In this document: piece by piece, positions 1 to 7,663 of the stretch
Numbering within the stretch: the stretch's first letter is position 1
How the letters are laid out: each line of letters opens with the position of its first letter
Assembly: GCA_002292215.1 (NCBI GenBank)
Contig: DBBN01000019.1
Location: forward strand, 1-20,130
DNA length: 20,130 bases
Source: Glaciecola sp. UBA983
Lineage (GTDB): Bacteria > Pseudomonadota > Gammaproteobacteria > Enterobacterales > Alteromonadaceae
Reading direction: 5' to 3'
Notes under the pieces: generated by a model
Told to the model about the DNA's origin: nothing
Database searches by the model: none
What the model saw: the letters and a program-made list of their open reading frames with translations, nothing else
Translations under genes and position numbers: made by a program

Positions 1-609
1 ATCCCACAAACGACAACCGTCTGGTGTAAATTCATCACCAAGGACTATATTACCCTCAGCATCAACACCAAATTCAAGTTTATAATCGACCAATATCATA
101 TCACCTTGGTCAAATAACTGTGTAAGTACGGCATTGACTTTAAACGTGAGGGCTTTCATTTGTGTAATTTGAGCTTCAGTCGCCCAACCAAATGAAATAA
201 TATGGTAATCATTAATCATTGGATCGTGTAACGCGTCATTTTTCAAGAAAAACTCAAACGTAGGTGGGTTTAAGGTCATGCCTTCTTCCACACCTAAACG
301 ACGGCATAATGAACCGGCAGCAACGTTACGAACGACACACTCAACAGGGATCATTTCGAGTTTTTTAACTAAAGACTCAGTATCCGATACCAACGCGTTA
401 ACTTGTGTCTTCACACCCGCTTGTTCGAGATGATTCATAATGAAGTGATTAAACTTATTATTTACTTCACCTTTACGGTCAAGTTGTTCAATCTTTTCAC
501 CATCAAATGCAGAAGTATCATTTCTGAATTCAAGAATTAATAGTTGTGGATCGTCAGTGTAAAAAACGGTTTTAGCTTTACCGCGATACAATTCATCTTT
601 TTTTTGCAT
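1..609 (-). CDS. purC: SAICAR synthase PurC (phosphoribosylaminoimidazole-succinocarboxamide synthase), cut at the left edge
   Basis: This enzyme joins CAIR and aspartate using ATP to make SAICAR in purine biosynthesis, in the cytoplasm. The gene reads leftwards from an ATG at 607-609 and stays open to base 1, giving 203 residues. The E. coli protein has about 237, so roughly the last 34 are outside the window. The translation matches PurC closely: an N-terminal [10 protein letters not shown] block, [10 protein letters not shown] near residue 30, [25 protein letters not shown] in the middle, and LVDYKLEFG and DEFTPDG near the cut end. It lies 16 bases downstream of bamC, with an AGG about 9 bases before the start, so it is probably the third gene of a dapA-bamC-purC operon. 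This order matches E. coli. The call is firm; only the C-terminus is unseen. Confidence 0.96.
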   Translation of the reverse strand, partial: MQKKDELYRGKAKTVFYTDDPQLLILEFRNDTSAFDGEKIEQLDRKGEVNNKFNHFIMNHLEQAGVKTQVNALVSDTESLVKKLEMIPVECVVRNVAAGSLCRRLGVEEGMTLNPPTFEFFLKNDALHDPMINDYHIISFGWATEAQITQMKALTFKVNAVLTQLFDQGDMILVDYKLEFGVDAEGNIVLGDEFTPDGCRLWD

Positions 610-625
610 GAAATATAACCTAAGT

Positions 626-1726
626 TTAAATGTCTAATTCGTTTTGACCCAACACTTCTGCAAATGCAGGATAAAGGTCAGATACTAATAAAGGAGTAAG
701 GGACTTACTTTGATCATCCATGAACGTCACTGACGATTTTTCATCAGTAAGTTTTTTAATCAAGATGCGATAATCGGTTTTTTCTAAAGGTAATTCTCTA
801 GTTGAGCCGAATAAACCTTTGATCCAAGATTCATCTAAACCTTGGTACTTAACAAACAACAATCCAGTCGATTTATCAAGATCTTTGACGTCAAAACCGA
901 GTTTCCTGAGCACTAATTGGAACTTAGGCCAGGTAATATCGTATTGTGCATTAATAATAATAGCTGAATCACCATTAGCATCAAATCCTAATTCAGAATT
1001 AATACCTGAACGAATTTGTGCGATACGGTTTTCGTCATCTATAATTTGTTGTGATGCAAACTGTTGAATAACAGCATTAATCATCTGGGCTTCGAAATCA
1101 CGCTTAGTAAACGGATCGATAGTTTCAGAGATATCAGTACCATTTGAGACAACTAAATCTATGAGGTTGACTGTTAATGTTGCGCTACGACCGTGTGGCG
1201 CAGGGTTAATAAGTAACTCAAAACGACGCCCTACTTCTGTAGAAGGCGTTGTAAATTCATACCATGCAGCATCGGCATCTTCATAACTGACAATCCAATC
1301 CGTGACGATGCGCTGCTTAGCAGGGTTTGGTTTAGTATAAGCAATACCAGCTCTATTAAGGTGTGCATCGATGTGCAGCATGACAAGTTCTTCGACACTT
1401 AAATCGGTATCAAGTTTATCAAAAATTACCGATGTATCCGTTAAGTCTTCTGTAATATAAGTACCACGTGCAAGCGGCAATACTAATGAAGGGGAAACTA
1501 CTGGTAGATCTCGACCATAAACAGCAGCTGGATTAGCCGCAAGCTGAGGGATTGCATAATCCGGCGCAACAATCGGCTGTTGTAATTCTGGTGGTACTTT
1601 AGTTGTTGTAATTTTAGGCAACGTCGCATAATCGGTTGAACCGGATGCAATACGACGTTCTACTTTGGATGCACAACCGGAAAGTAAACATACGGATAAA
1701 GCTGTAACAATGAGGCTCTTATTCAT
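626..1726 (-). CDS. bamC: Outer membrane assembly lipoprotein BamC
   Basis: BamC (NlpB) is a lipoprotein subunit of the BAM complex that inserts beta-barrel proteins into the outer membrane. The product has 366 residues (E. coli about 344). It opens with a short basic and hydrophobic signal ending in the lipobox LSGC, with the lipidated cysteine at residue 18. Alanine follows at +2, which favours outer-membrane sorting. The next part, residues 20-80, is rich in Pro, Ala and Thr and includes a [10 protein letters not shown] stretch, as expected for the extended N-terminus that binds BamD. Two helix-grip-like regions fill the rest. An AAAGG lies six bases before the ATG. The gene sits 34 bases after dapA and 16 before purC, as in enterobacteria, which supports the name strongly. 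No truncation is seen. Confidence 0.93.
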   Translation of the reverse strand: MNKSLIVTALSVCLLSGCASKVERRIASGSTDYATLPKITTTKVPPELQQPIVAPDYAIPQLAANPAAVYGRDLPVVSPSLVLPLARGTYITEDLTDTSVIFDKLDTDLSVEELVMLHIDAHLNRAGIAYTKPNPAKQRIVTDWIVSYEDADAAWYEFTTPSTEVGRRFELLINPAPHGRSATLTVNLIDLVVSNGTDISETIDPFTKRDFEAQMINAVIQQFASQQIIDDENRIAQIRSGINSELGFDANGDSAIIINAQYDITWPKFQLVLRKLGFDVKDLDKSTGLLFVKYQGLDESWIKGLFGSTRELPLEKTDYRILIKKLTDEKSSVTFMDDQSKSLTPLLVSDLYPAFAEVLGQNELDI

Positions 1727-1760
1727 TCCTGACCTTTAATTTAGCTTGATTAATCATAAT

Positions 1761-2639
1761 CTAAAGCAATTGATAATCTTTTAATGTTTGTTCGATAAGC
1801 GATTGGCTAGAAAGTTCCGCTTGTACTAAAGGTAAGCGTAACTCAGGGGAAGTAATCAACCCCATTTTGTACAATGCCCATTTTGGAATAACCGGGTTAG
1901 ATTCAATAAATAAATCTGTGTGCAGTCGAACAATACTGCCATCAATCTGTTTTGAATCGTTTATATTACCCGATAATGCAGCATCACACATCATTTTCAT
2001 TTGTTTTGGTACAATGTTAGCCGTTACTGAAATGACACCATGCCCACCTAGGTTCATAAATTCACAACCTGTTGCATCATCACCACTTAAAATCAAAAAA
2101 TCAGCAGGAACTAACGATTGCGTATCTTTTAACCGCTGCATATCGCCCGTCGCATCTTTGATACCGATAATATTAGGGTGTTGAGCTAAAATCGCTACGG
2201 TTTCAGGCTGCATATCCGCAACAGTTCGACCAGGAACATTGTATAAAACAACAGGTACTTTAGCGGCATCAGCTAACACCGTAAAATGTGCAACCATGCC
2301 ACGTTGTTGTGGTTTATTGTAATAAGGCACAACGCTCAAAAAACCATCAATACCAAGATCTTGAGTTTCATTTTGTAAAAATAGAGATTCTTCAGTAGAG
2401 TTTGCACCACTACCAACAACTATCTTACAGCGACCATTAACAGCCGCAACCGTCGCTTTAACGACATCAACGTGTTGTTCAAAAGATAATGTTGCAGATT
2501 CACCTGTAGTGCCAACAGATACGATTCCGTCAGTGCCAGCTGTGATATGGAATTCAACTAAACGATTTAACGATGGATAATCAACATCGCCATTTGCAAG
2601 CATCGGGGTGATGAGTGCAACAAAACTACCTCTAAACAT
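1761..2639 (-). CDS. dapA: 4-hydroxy-tetrahydrodipicolinate synthase DapA
   Basis: DapA condenses pyruvate with aspartate semialdehyde, the first committed step to diaminopimelate and lysine, in the cytoplasm. The 292-residue product matches the family length and numbering. It shows the GTTGE substrate-binding motif at 43-47, YNVPGRT at 133-139 with catalytic Tyr133 and Arg138, and GIKDATGD with the Schiff-base lysine at position 161. A TTGGAGTAAG ribosome binding site directly precedes the ATG. dapA is the first gene of the minus-strand operon with bamC and purC and is divergent from gcvR across about 150 bases, where promoters for both are expected. All catalytic residues I know of are intact. 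No lysine riboswitch is apparent in the leader. Confidence 0.97.
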   Translation of the reverse strand: MFRGSFVALITPMLANGDVDYPSLNRLVEFHITAGTDGIVSVGTTGESATLSFEQHVDVVKATVAAVNGRCKIVVGSGANSTEESLFLQNETQDLGIDGFLSVVPYYNKPQQRGMVAHFTVLADAAKVPVVLYNVPGRTVADMQPETVAILAQHPNIIGIKDATGDMQRLKDTQSLVPADFLILSGDDATGCEFMNLGGHGVISVTANIVPKQMKMMCDAALSGNINDSKQIDGSIVRLHTDLFIESNPVIPKWALYKMGLITSPELRLPLVQAELSSQSLIEQTLKDYQLL

Positions 2640-2682
2640 ACTTACTCCAATCTAAAAACCCTCGCAGTCTAGCATTTACGTG

Positions 2683-2710
2683 ATTTTACACAATAGTACA
2701 ATGGTGCAAA
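2683..2710 (-). promoter_or_regulatory. Candidate sigma-70 promoter for dapA-bamC-purC
   Basis: On the minus strand, TTTGCA (complement of 2705-2710) and TAAAAT (complement of 2683-2688) are separated by 16 bases. They lie upstream of the dapA start at 2639. A transcript would have a leader of roughly 35-40 bases. Matches are moderate and the region is AT-rich, so this is a weak prediction from spacing and sequence only. Confidence 0.35.
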
Positions 2711-2724
2711 TTTACAAAAATCCA

Positions 2725-2754
2725 TTGCTCTCAATGCAAAACTGTTTTTATACT
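2725..2754 (+). promoter_or_regulatory. Candidate sigma-70 promoter for gcvR-bcp
   Basis: TTGCTC at 2725-2730 and TATACT at 2749-2754 are separated by 18 bases. This would place the transcription start near 2761, about 30 bases before the gcvR ATG at 2791. It is the best promoter match in the dapA/gcvR intergenic region on the plus strand. Prediction by eye. Confidence 0.45.
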
Positions 2755-2790
2755 GGCGCATAATTATTATATAAACGATGGCGATAACGG

Positions 2791-3336
2791 ATGTCTCAAC
2801 AATTAATTATCAATTTTTTAGGCGAAGATAAGCCTGGTCTGCTCAGTGCCATCGCCACAAGCGTGAATGATGCGAGTTGTAATATCTTAGACAGTCGCCA
2901 AGCTATTTTTGGCCAAGAATTATCCTTAACAATGATCGTAGAAGGGACTCAAGCGGCTATCACCCGGTTTGAATTGACCATCCCTACTCTTTGCCAAAGC
3001 CTTGATCTTCTTGCCATGATGAAACGTACAAAGCATCATGAAAAACAACATCTTGCGCATTTAATCAATATCGAATTTTCAGGCAAAGACATACAAGGGT
3101 TACTCGGTGACGTCACTGTATTTTTTCACGAACAACACGCCTCAATCAGTGCATTACGACAAAAAACGTTTACTAACCCTGAGACGAAACAAGAGTGCGT
3201 GCGCTGCAAAATTGTATTAACGGTGCCTGATGCCGTAGCTATTAAAGAATTTATTGCACATACAACAACATTTTTAACATCGTTATCGTTAGATGCCACC
3301 ATTACCGATACGCATCAAACTACTTGGAGTGATTAA
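2791..3336 (+). CDS. gcvR: Glycine cleavage system repressor GcvR (two ACT domains)
   Basis: In E. coli, GcvR binds the activator GcvA and makes it repress the gcvTHP glycine cleavage operon when glycine is low. The 181-residue product has the typical paired ACT layout. The first ACT domain begins at about residue 4 with NFLGEDKPGLLSAIA and a CNILDSRQA stretch. The second begins near residue 90 with a FSGKDIQGLLGDVT-like stretch. There is no DNA-binding domain, as expected for GcvR. It lies next to dapA (divergent) and overlaps the bcp start by one base (TAATG), the same neighbours as in E. coli. The ribosome binding site before the ATG is weak. An alternative reading is a generic ACT-domain regulator, but the context makes GcvR most likely. 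Confidence 0.87.
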   Translation: MSQQLIINFLGEDKPGLLSAIATSVNDASCNILDSRQAIFGQELSLTMIVEGTQAAITRFELTIPTLCQSLDLLAMMKRTKHHEKQHLAHLINIEFSGKDIQGLLGDVTVFFHEQHASISALRQKTFTNPETKQECVRCKIVLTVPDAVAIKEFIAHTTTFLTSLSLDATITDTHQTTWSD

Positions 3337-3800
3337 TGAACACATTACAAGCTGGAGCACCGGCTCCGTCTTTTTCGTTACCTAATGAACAGGGTGATAT
3401 GATTAACCTAGCTGATTTAGCCGGTAAAAAAGTACTCTTATATTTTTATCCTAAAGCAATGACACCAGGCTGTACGGTACAAGCCCAATGTTTGCGTGAT
3501 ACACAAAGCGAATTTACCGATAGAAATGTCGTTGTCTTAGGGATTAGCCCGGATGCAGTTAAGCGTTTACCCAAATTTATCGAAAAAGAAAATTTAAATT
3601 TCTCGCTATTATCAGATGAAGATCATGCTATCGCTGAAGCATTTGGTGTGTGGGGTGAAAAGAAATTTATGGGTAAGATATATGACGGTATTCACCGTAT
3701 TAGCTTTTTGATTGATGAACAAGGTGTGATTGAGCACGTGTTTGACAAATTTAAAACGAAAGACCATCACCAAGTGGTGTTAGATTTCTTAAACAAATAA
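3336..3800 (+). CDS. bcp: Thioredoxin-dependent thiol peroxidase Bcp (peroxiredoxin Q)
   Basis: Bcp reduces hydrogen peroxide and organic peroxides, with thioredoxin as electron donor, in the cytoplasm. The 154-residue product shows the peroxiredoxin fold markers: a YFYPKAMTPGCT block with the peroxidatic cysteine at residue 46, LLSDEDH near 87, FGVWGEKKFMG, and YDGIHRISFLID towards the C-terminus. The E. coli protein has its resolving cysteine at 51 (five residues after Cys46). Here residue 51 is glutamine and a cysteine sits at 52, so the second cysteine is displaced by one. The ATG shares its A with the gcvR stop, indicating translational coupling. The gene ends 58 bases before the convergent end of perM, with a hairpin between them. 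Confidence 0.95.
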   Translation: MNTLQAGAPAPSFSLPNEQGDMINLADLAGKKVLLYFYPKAMTPGCTVQAQCLRDTQSEFTDRNVVVLGISPDAVKRLPKFIEKENLNFSLLSDEDHAIAEAFGVWGEKKFMGKIYDGIHRISFLIDEQGVIEHVFDKFKTKDHHQVVLDFLNK

Positions 3801-3813
3801 GCCATCAAGGATT

Positions 3814-3846
3814 ACTAGTGGCAGATAATCCGTATCAGCCACTAGT
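3814..3846. terminator. Hairpin between convergent bcp and perM, possible bidirectional terminator
   Basis: Arms ACTAGTGGC (3814-3822) and GCCACTAGT (3838-3846) pair perfectly over nine bases. After one A-A mismatch, GATA pairs with TATC, leaving a five-base loop. The hairpin starts 13 bases after the bcp stop and ends 12 bases before the perM stop. Neither strand has a clear run of T after the stem, so it is not a classic rho-independent terminator. It could block readthrough between the two convergent genes or protect mRNA 3' ends. Confidence 0.5.
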
Positions 3847-3858
3847 TGCTATAACTCA

Positions 3859-4926
3859 TTATTCCCCTACGGGCTCACCATCATCATTAGACCAAGCAGT
3901 AATTAATGCTTTGACTAACGTGGCTAATGGTATCGCAAAAAAGACCCCCCAAAATCCCCATATTCCACCAAAAAACAACACTGCAACTATGATGTATAAG
4001 GGATGTAATGCGACGGCTTCAGAAAATAAAATAGGCACGATTAGATTGCCGTCTAACGCTTGAATAATACCGTATACCAACATTAAATAGCCAAATTCTG
4101 CTGAAAAACCCCATTGAAATAATGCAACAAACGCGACCGGAATCGTAACTACCGCTGCACCAATATAAGGAATTAACACTGAAAAGCCGACCAACACACC
4201 GAGTAAGATAGCGTAGCGTAAATCCATCAAGGCAAATGCGATACATGAAGCAGCACCGACAATTAAAATCTCAATCACTTTACCGCGGATATAATTCCCT
4301 ATTTGGATATTCATTTCACGCCCAACTTGCGTGATAAGGCGACGCTCTTTGGGCAACAAATAGGAAACGTTAGCCATAAAGATAGGTTTATCTTTGAGCA
4401 TGAAAAACATCATCAACGGCACCAAAATTAAATAGATTAATAACGCGCCCACACTAATTAATGAAGCAAAAGACACACTAATGATATCTTGAGTTAAATT
4501 CACTAACGCATCATTAATTTGACTCATCATTGATTTGATCTGCTCTGCTTGCACCAATTCAGGGTATTTTTCAGGTAAAGTTAACAGCCAAGTCTGTCCA
4601 CCCTGCCAAATCAGTGGTAATTCTTCAACCAAGTTAACACTTTGTTTTGAAATCGTAGGTAATAAGCTTAACGTACCAATTAAGGTGACACCCACAAATA
4701 AGACCATCACAATTGTCGTGGCTAACGCTCTTGAAAGTTTTTGCTGTTCCAGACGGTCCACACTACTATCAAGTAAATACGCCAAAACAATAGCAACTAA
4801 CACAGGCATAATATAACTGCCCCAAATAAAAATCAGTGCACTGATAAACAAGATCAGTAGCAATAACATCATCGCATCAGGATCGGAGAATTTTTTACGG
4901 TACCATTTACCGATCAAATCTAACAT
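3859..4926 (-). CDS. perM: PerM-type membrane permease (AI-2E transporter family)
   Basis: This is a 355-residue polytopic inner-membrane protein of the AI-2E transporter/UPF0118 family. E. coli PerM (YfgO) lies beside bepA in the same divergent arrangement. Hydrophobic segments occur near residues 20-60 (paired), 65-90, 150-180, 205-265 and 275-340. A middle section of soluble character (about 90-145) separates the first and second membrane groups, as usual for the family. A short basic stretch after residue 190 (PKERRLITQVGREMN) is also typical. The substrate of PerM is not established; homologues include TqsA and sodium/proton antiporters, so I do not assign one. An AGGAA nine bases before the ATG supports this start. 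The name rests on family plus position next to bepA. Confidence 0.82.
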   Translation of the reverse strand: MLDLIGKWYRKKFSDPDAMMLLLLILFISALIFIWGSYIMPVLVAIVLAYLLDSSVDRLEQQKLSRALATTIVMVLFVGVTLIGTLSLLPTISKQSVNLVEELPLIWQGGQTWLLTLPEKYPELVQAEQIKSMMSQINDALVNLTQDIISVSFASLISVGALLIYLILVPLMMFFMLKDKPIFMANVSYLLPKERRLITQVGREMNIQIGNYIRGKVIEILIVGAASCIAFALMDLRYAILLGVLVGFSVLIPYIGAAVVTIPVAFVALFQWGFSAEFGYLMLVYGIIQALDGNLIVPILFSEAVALHPLYIIVAVLFFGGIWGFWGVFFAIPLATLVKALITAWSNDDGEPVGE

Positions 4927-5204
4927 GTAATAAGTTTCCTAGTCGACGCTATACATTTATATGTTGGCTATAGTAAGGTGTTAATATAGATAATTCTAGT
5001 AAGATTTACGCTTTAGATATAATAGCTTAGCAGTATACTAGTCATTTACTTGGTGTATCCATAGTCATAAACTTAACAAACGACATTCAGTCTTAGATGT
5101 ACTGAACTATTAATACATTTATGACTCTACATAATTATAGATAGAAGCGTCGCGAGCAACACACATCTAACTATATTTTATCATTTTTTCCGAGGAGCCT
5201 CGTT
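4927..5204. other. Gene-free divergent region between perM and bepA
   Basis: This 278-base AT-rich stretch contains no open frame with a plausible start. It must carry the promoters of perM (minus) and bepA (plus). A TATAAT occurs at 5018-5023 and a TTCAGT/ACTGAA inverted repeat at 5086-5091/5101-5106. In the bepA reading frame the last upstream stop is TAG at 5142-5144, and no ATG or GTG follows before the bepA coding sequence. Confidence 0.6.
5103..5130 (+). promoter_or_regulatory. Tentative sigma-E-like promoter upstream of bepA
   Basis: TGAACTA at 5103-5109 and TCTAC at 5126-5130 are separated by 16 bases. This resembles the sigma-E pattern GGAACTT, 15-17 bases, TCTRA or TCAAA, imperfectly. 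In E. coli bepA belongs to the sigma-E envelope stress regulon, which is the reason for looking. The -35 match has two mismatches, so this is only a weak lead. Confidence 0.25.
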
Positions 5205-5207
5205 ATT
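5191..5207 (+). promoter_or_regulatory. bepA ribosome binding site with an ATT start codon, inside a small hairpin
   Basis: AGGAG at 5193-5197 is followed seven bases later by ATT at 5205-5207, in frame with bepA. The same bases lie within CGAGGAGCCTCG (5191-5202), where CGAG pairs with CTCG around a GAGC loop, so part of the Shine-Dalgarno sequence would be paired or in the loop. The frame has no ATG or GTG start between the upstream stop (5142) and the first TTG at 5229, which is too far from this ribosome binding site. Confidence 0.6.
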
Positions 5208-6701
5208 AACATATTTCCTAAGTTACTGTTGTGTAGTTATCTGTTACTCGCATGCACTGCCAGTGCCCAAGTGTTAAATAACAAAAACGCTTTACCTGAT
5301 ATTGGCGTAGTCGGCGCCAACACCTTATCTATCGAAGAAGAACAATCCATTGGCAAAATGATTTATGCCCAGCTTCGCGGTCAAGGTGGTGTGTTATATG
5401 ATCCGGTTGTCCAAGAATATATTCAATCACTAGGCAATAAGTTAGTGATACATGCAGATAACACTAAATACCCTTTTTCGTTTTTTGTCATTAATAATCA
5501 AGCTCTAAATGCGTTTGCTTTTTTCGGAGGGCATATTGGTGTGCATACTGGGTTAATTTACACGACAGAAAATGAAGGTGAACTCGCGTCGGTACTGGCA
5601 CATGAAATTGCACACGTTACCCAGCGTCATATTGTACGCAAGATGCAAGCACAGGAACGTAGCTCTCCGATGCAAATTGCGTCGCTAATTGGTGGTGCGA
5701 TATTAATGATGGCATCTCCCGAGGCTGGCATTGCAGCTATCAGTGCTGGGAATGCAGGTGCAATCCAAAGCAATATTAATTATACCCGTACTTTTGAAAA
5801 AGAAGCTGACCGGATTGGCATAAAAATACTCTCCGATGCGGGTTACGACCCATTTTCAGCCGCTGATATTTTTAGCCGCATGATGGAAAGTAAACGCTGG
5901 AGTAGTCAAACCCCTGCATTTTTACAAACCCACCCGCTCTCGCTAAATCGTGTGGCCGAAGCGCGTAATCGTGCTGAAAATTTACCTTCGTCACGCTTAC
6001 GTAATAGTCTAATGTTTGATCTCGTAAAAGCGAGGATCAAAGCTCGGTATTATTTTACGGCGCAGCATAACATTATTGATTTTACCGCGCAGATCCAAAA
6101 ACAGTTGCCTGATTTTAAGCTATATGATTCAGTAGACAAACAACCCAAATTGATTATTACGCAGCAAACTACCCATTTATACTATGGTTTGGCCATTGCA
6201 TTGTTACGCAATAAAGACTATGCCCAAGCACAAGGTCTGTTAGAACAGTTATTAACGACATCTCCTGAAAACTTAGCGTATGTAGATGCCTTAGCGGATG
6301 TATATCTAGAACAATCTGAATTTCAACAGGCAGTGACTATGCTCGTGCCTCTAGCCCAAAAACTACCAAACAATGAAATTGTTACTCTCAATTTTGCCAA
6401 TGTATTGCATAAAGCCGGTCAGCAAAAACAAGCGATAGAAGTATTAAAAGACTTTTTAATGATCAACCCGGGCAATGTACTGGGTCATCAGTTGATCTCA
6501 GATGCGTATGCCGCCTCCAAACAACCGATGCTGATGCATCAAGCGAATGCTGAGTTTTATCAGTTGTTGTCGATCTACGGCAAGGCCATTGATGAGTTAC
6601 AGTTTGCGTATAACTATGCGGATAACTTTTTAACTAAACAACGCATCCGTGCTCGTATTAATCAATTTAGAGACATACAGCAACAAATGGCAAATATGTA
6701 G
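5205..6701 (+). CDS. bepA: Periplasmic M48 metalloprotease/chaperone BepA with TPR domain
   Basis: BepA (YfgC) assists assembly of the LptD barrel and degrades stalled outer-membrane proteins in the periplasm. Starting at the ATT codon gives 498 residues (E. coli 487) and a complete signal peptide: MNIFPK, a hydrophobic core, then a TASA cleavage site around residue 21. The TTG at 5229 would delete the charged N-terminus. The zinc site HEIAH is at 133-137, the third ligand Glu is in FEKEAD (about 198), and the switch histidine in THPLS is at 243. Each sits three residues before the E. coli counterpart, which supports the longer start. The C-terminal half (about 300-490) is helical with TPR repeats, for example in the ALLRNKDYAQAQGLLEQLL area. 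The gene is divergent from perM, as in E. coli. The function is firm; the start is inferred. Confidence 0.92.
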   Translation: MNIFPKLLLCSYLLLACTASAQVLNNKNALPDIGVVGANTLSIEEEQSIGKMIYAQLRGQGGVLYDPVVQEYIQSLGNKLVIHADNTKYPFSFFVINNQALNAFAFFGGHIGVHTGLIYTTENEGELASVLAHEIAHVTQRHIVRKMQAQERSSPMQIASLIGGAILMMASPEAGIAAISAGNAGAIQSNINYTRTFEKEADRIGIKILSDAGYDPFSAADIFSRMMESKRWSSQTPAFLQTHPLSLNRVAEARNRAENLPSSRLRNSLMFDLVKARIKARYYFTAQHNIIDFTAQIQKQLPDFKLYDSVDKQPKLIITQQTTHLYYGLAIALLRNKDYAQAQGLLEQLLTTSPENLAYVDALADVYLEQSEFQQAVTMLVPLAQKLPNNEIVTLNFANVLHKAGQQKQAIEVLKDFLMINPGNVLGHQLISDAYAASKQPMLMHQANAEFYQLLSIYGKAIDELQFAYNYADNFLTKQRIRARINQFRDIQQQMANM

Positions 6702-6738
6702 GTTTCGCTAAAGTTGTATGGTAAATGGTGTATTTTCA

Positions 6739-7209
6739 CTATGGCTGCGCTAGTACTGCTTTGATTAAGCTCTCAACCGTTTGCTCACCCAGTAATGGCT
6801 TAGAAATGTTTCCTGACTTTACGATAAAGGTGGCAGGTAAATATTGCGGTAAATCGATGGGAAAATTATCCCCAGTAGCGCCAATCACGGGGAACTGCAT
6901 ATCATATCTAGCTATTATCTCGGTTAATTTTTGTGCAGAAAGCGGATCATAGCTCACTGCGATAAACTCCACATCCGGTTGTGACGTCGTCCATTTTTCA
7001 AACGCATTTAACTCTGGCACTTCTTTTAAACACGGCGCACACCATTCAGCAAAATAATTCACAACAACGGTCTGCTCTTGCATTGTGGACCACTTGAAGT
7101 TATCGCCTTGAGTACTGATGAAATCAGCTTGTTGATGCTGGTAAACGACGCCCCCAATGAACAGTGAAGTAAAGGCAACGCCAAGCAATAGCAGATTTTG
7201 TTTATTCAT
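6739..7209 (-). CDS. Membrane-anchored TlpA-like thioredoxin-family protein
   Basis: This is a 156-residue thiol-disulfide oxidoreductase-like protein. Residues 5-23 form a single hydrophobic segment after a short basic N-terminus, so it is likely tethered to the inner membrane with its domain in the periplasm, or exported. The thioredoxin fold is visible: VVVNYFAEWCAPC with active-site cysteines 57 and 60, followed by LKEVPEL, and a cis-proline loop LPATFIV near residue 128. The CAPC pair and the loop after it resemble TlpA/ResA proteins rather than cytoplasmic thioredoxin. It is convergent with bepA (37 bases apart, no obvious terminator) and divergent from the arsC-like gene. A role in periplasmic cysteine reduction or cytochrome c maturation is possible but not shown. 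The ribosome binding site is poor. Confidence 0.82.
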   Translation of the reverse strand: MNKQNLLLLGVAFTSLFIGGVVYQHQQADFISTQGDNFKWSTMQEQTVVVNYFAEWCAPCLKEVPELNAFEKWTTSQPDVEFIAVSYDPLSAQKLTEIIARYDMQFPVIGATGDNFPIDLPQYLPATFIVKSGNISKPLLGEQTVESLIKAVLAQP

Positions 7210-7285
7210 TGTTGATTCAGTTCAAGTAGTTTATATTGCCTTCATTATTCACACTTTTATCACCTAGACCAAGGAAAAAATACCT

Positions 7286-7648
7286 GTGTTGACAATTTAT
7301 CATAATCCCCGCTGTAGCAAATCACGCCAAACATTAGCGTTGATCACTGACAGTGAGTGTGCCCATACTATCAGATTATATCTTTCTGACGCCCCAACAC
7401 TTGATGAATTAACAACCTTACAACAACAACTTGGTTTGGCTAATGTTATCGATATGATGCGCATAAATGAACCTGAATTTGCGCAAACTCAGTTAAGCTC
7501 AACGTCGAGTAATAATACATTACTTGCTGCAATCGTGGCATCTCCAAAATTGCTTGAACGACCCATCGTAACCAATGGCACAAAAGCGGTTATAGGTCGT
7601 CCACCCGAAAATGTTAATGTATTAATTAATCTTGAACTCAATGGTTAA
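7286..7648 (+). CDS. ArsC/YfgD-family reductase (arsenate reductase-like)
   Basis: This is a 120-residue glutaredoxin-fold protein of the ArsC family. The N-terminus IYHNPRCSKSRQTL carries the nucleophilic cysteine at residue 10, and RPIVTNGTKAVIGRPPENV near the C-terminus is the family's second signature. Its position between bepA and hda matches E. coli yfgD, a chromosomal paralogue whose arsenate activity is uncertain. I therefore do not claim arsenic resistance; no arsR, arsB or other ars genes are nearby. The start is GTG at 7286, with AAGGA ten bases upstream. The next codon, TTG, is a less likely start. wrbA begins 15 bases after the stop, so this gene heads a plus-strand unit running to 10717. 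Confidence 0.87.
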   Translation: MLTIYHNPRCSKSRQTLALITDSECAHTIRLYLSDAPTLDELTTLQQQLGLANVIDMMRINEPEFAQTQLSSTSSNNTLLAAIVASPKLLERPIVTNGTKAVIGRPPENVNVLINLELNG

Positions 7649-7663
7649 CTAGAGGCTATCAAC

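Noticed and set aside
819..1067. Plus-strand open frame of 82 codons opposite bamC
   Set aside because: It lies wholly inside bamC on the other strand, has no ribosome binding site or recognisable domain, and bamC is certain.
2676..2700. Possible CRP site between dapA and gcvR (GTGATTTTACAC)
   Set aside because: Spacing of the two half-sites does not fit TGTGA-N6-TCACA.
3818..4063. Plus-strand 81-codon frame between bcp and the 3' end of perM
   Set aside because: Most of it is antisense to perM and it begins within the intergenic hairpin. Composition looks like a shadow frame.
7286..7648. Reading the ArsC-like gene as evidence for an arsenic resistance island
   Set aside because: No arsR, arsB, acr3 or arsH nearby, and the position matches the conserved yfgD locus.
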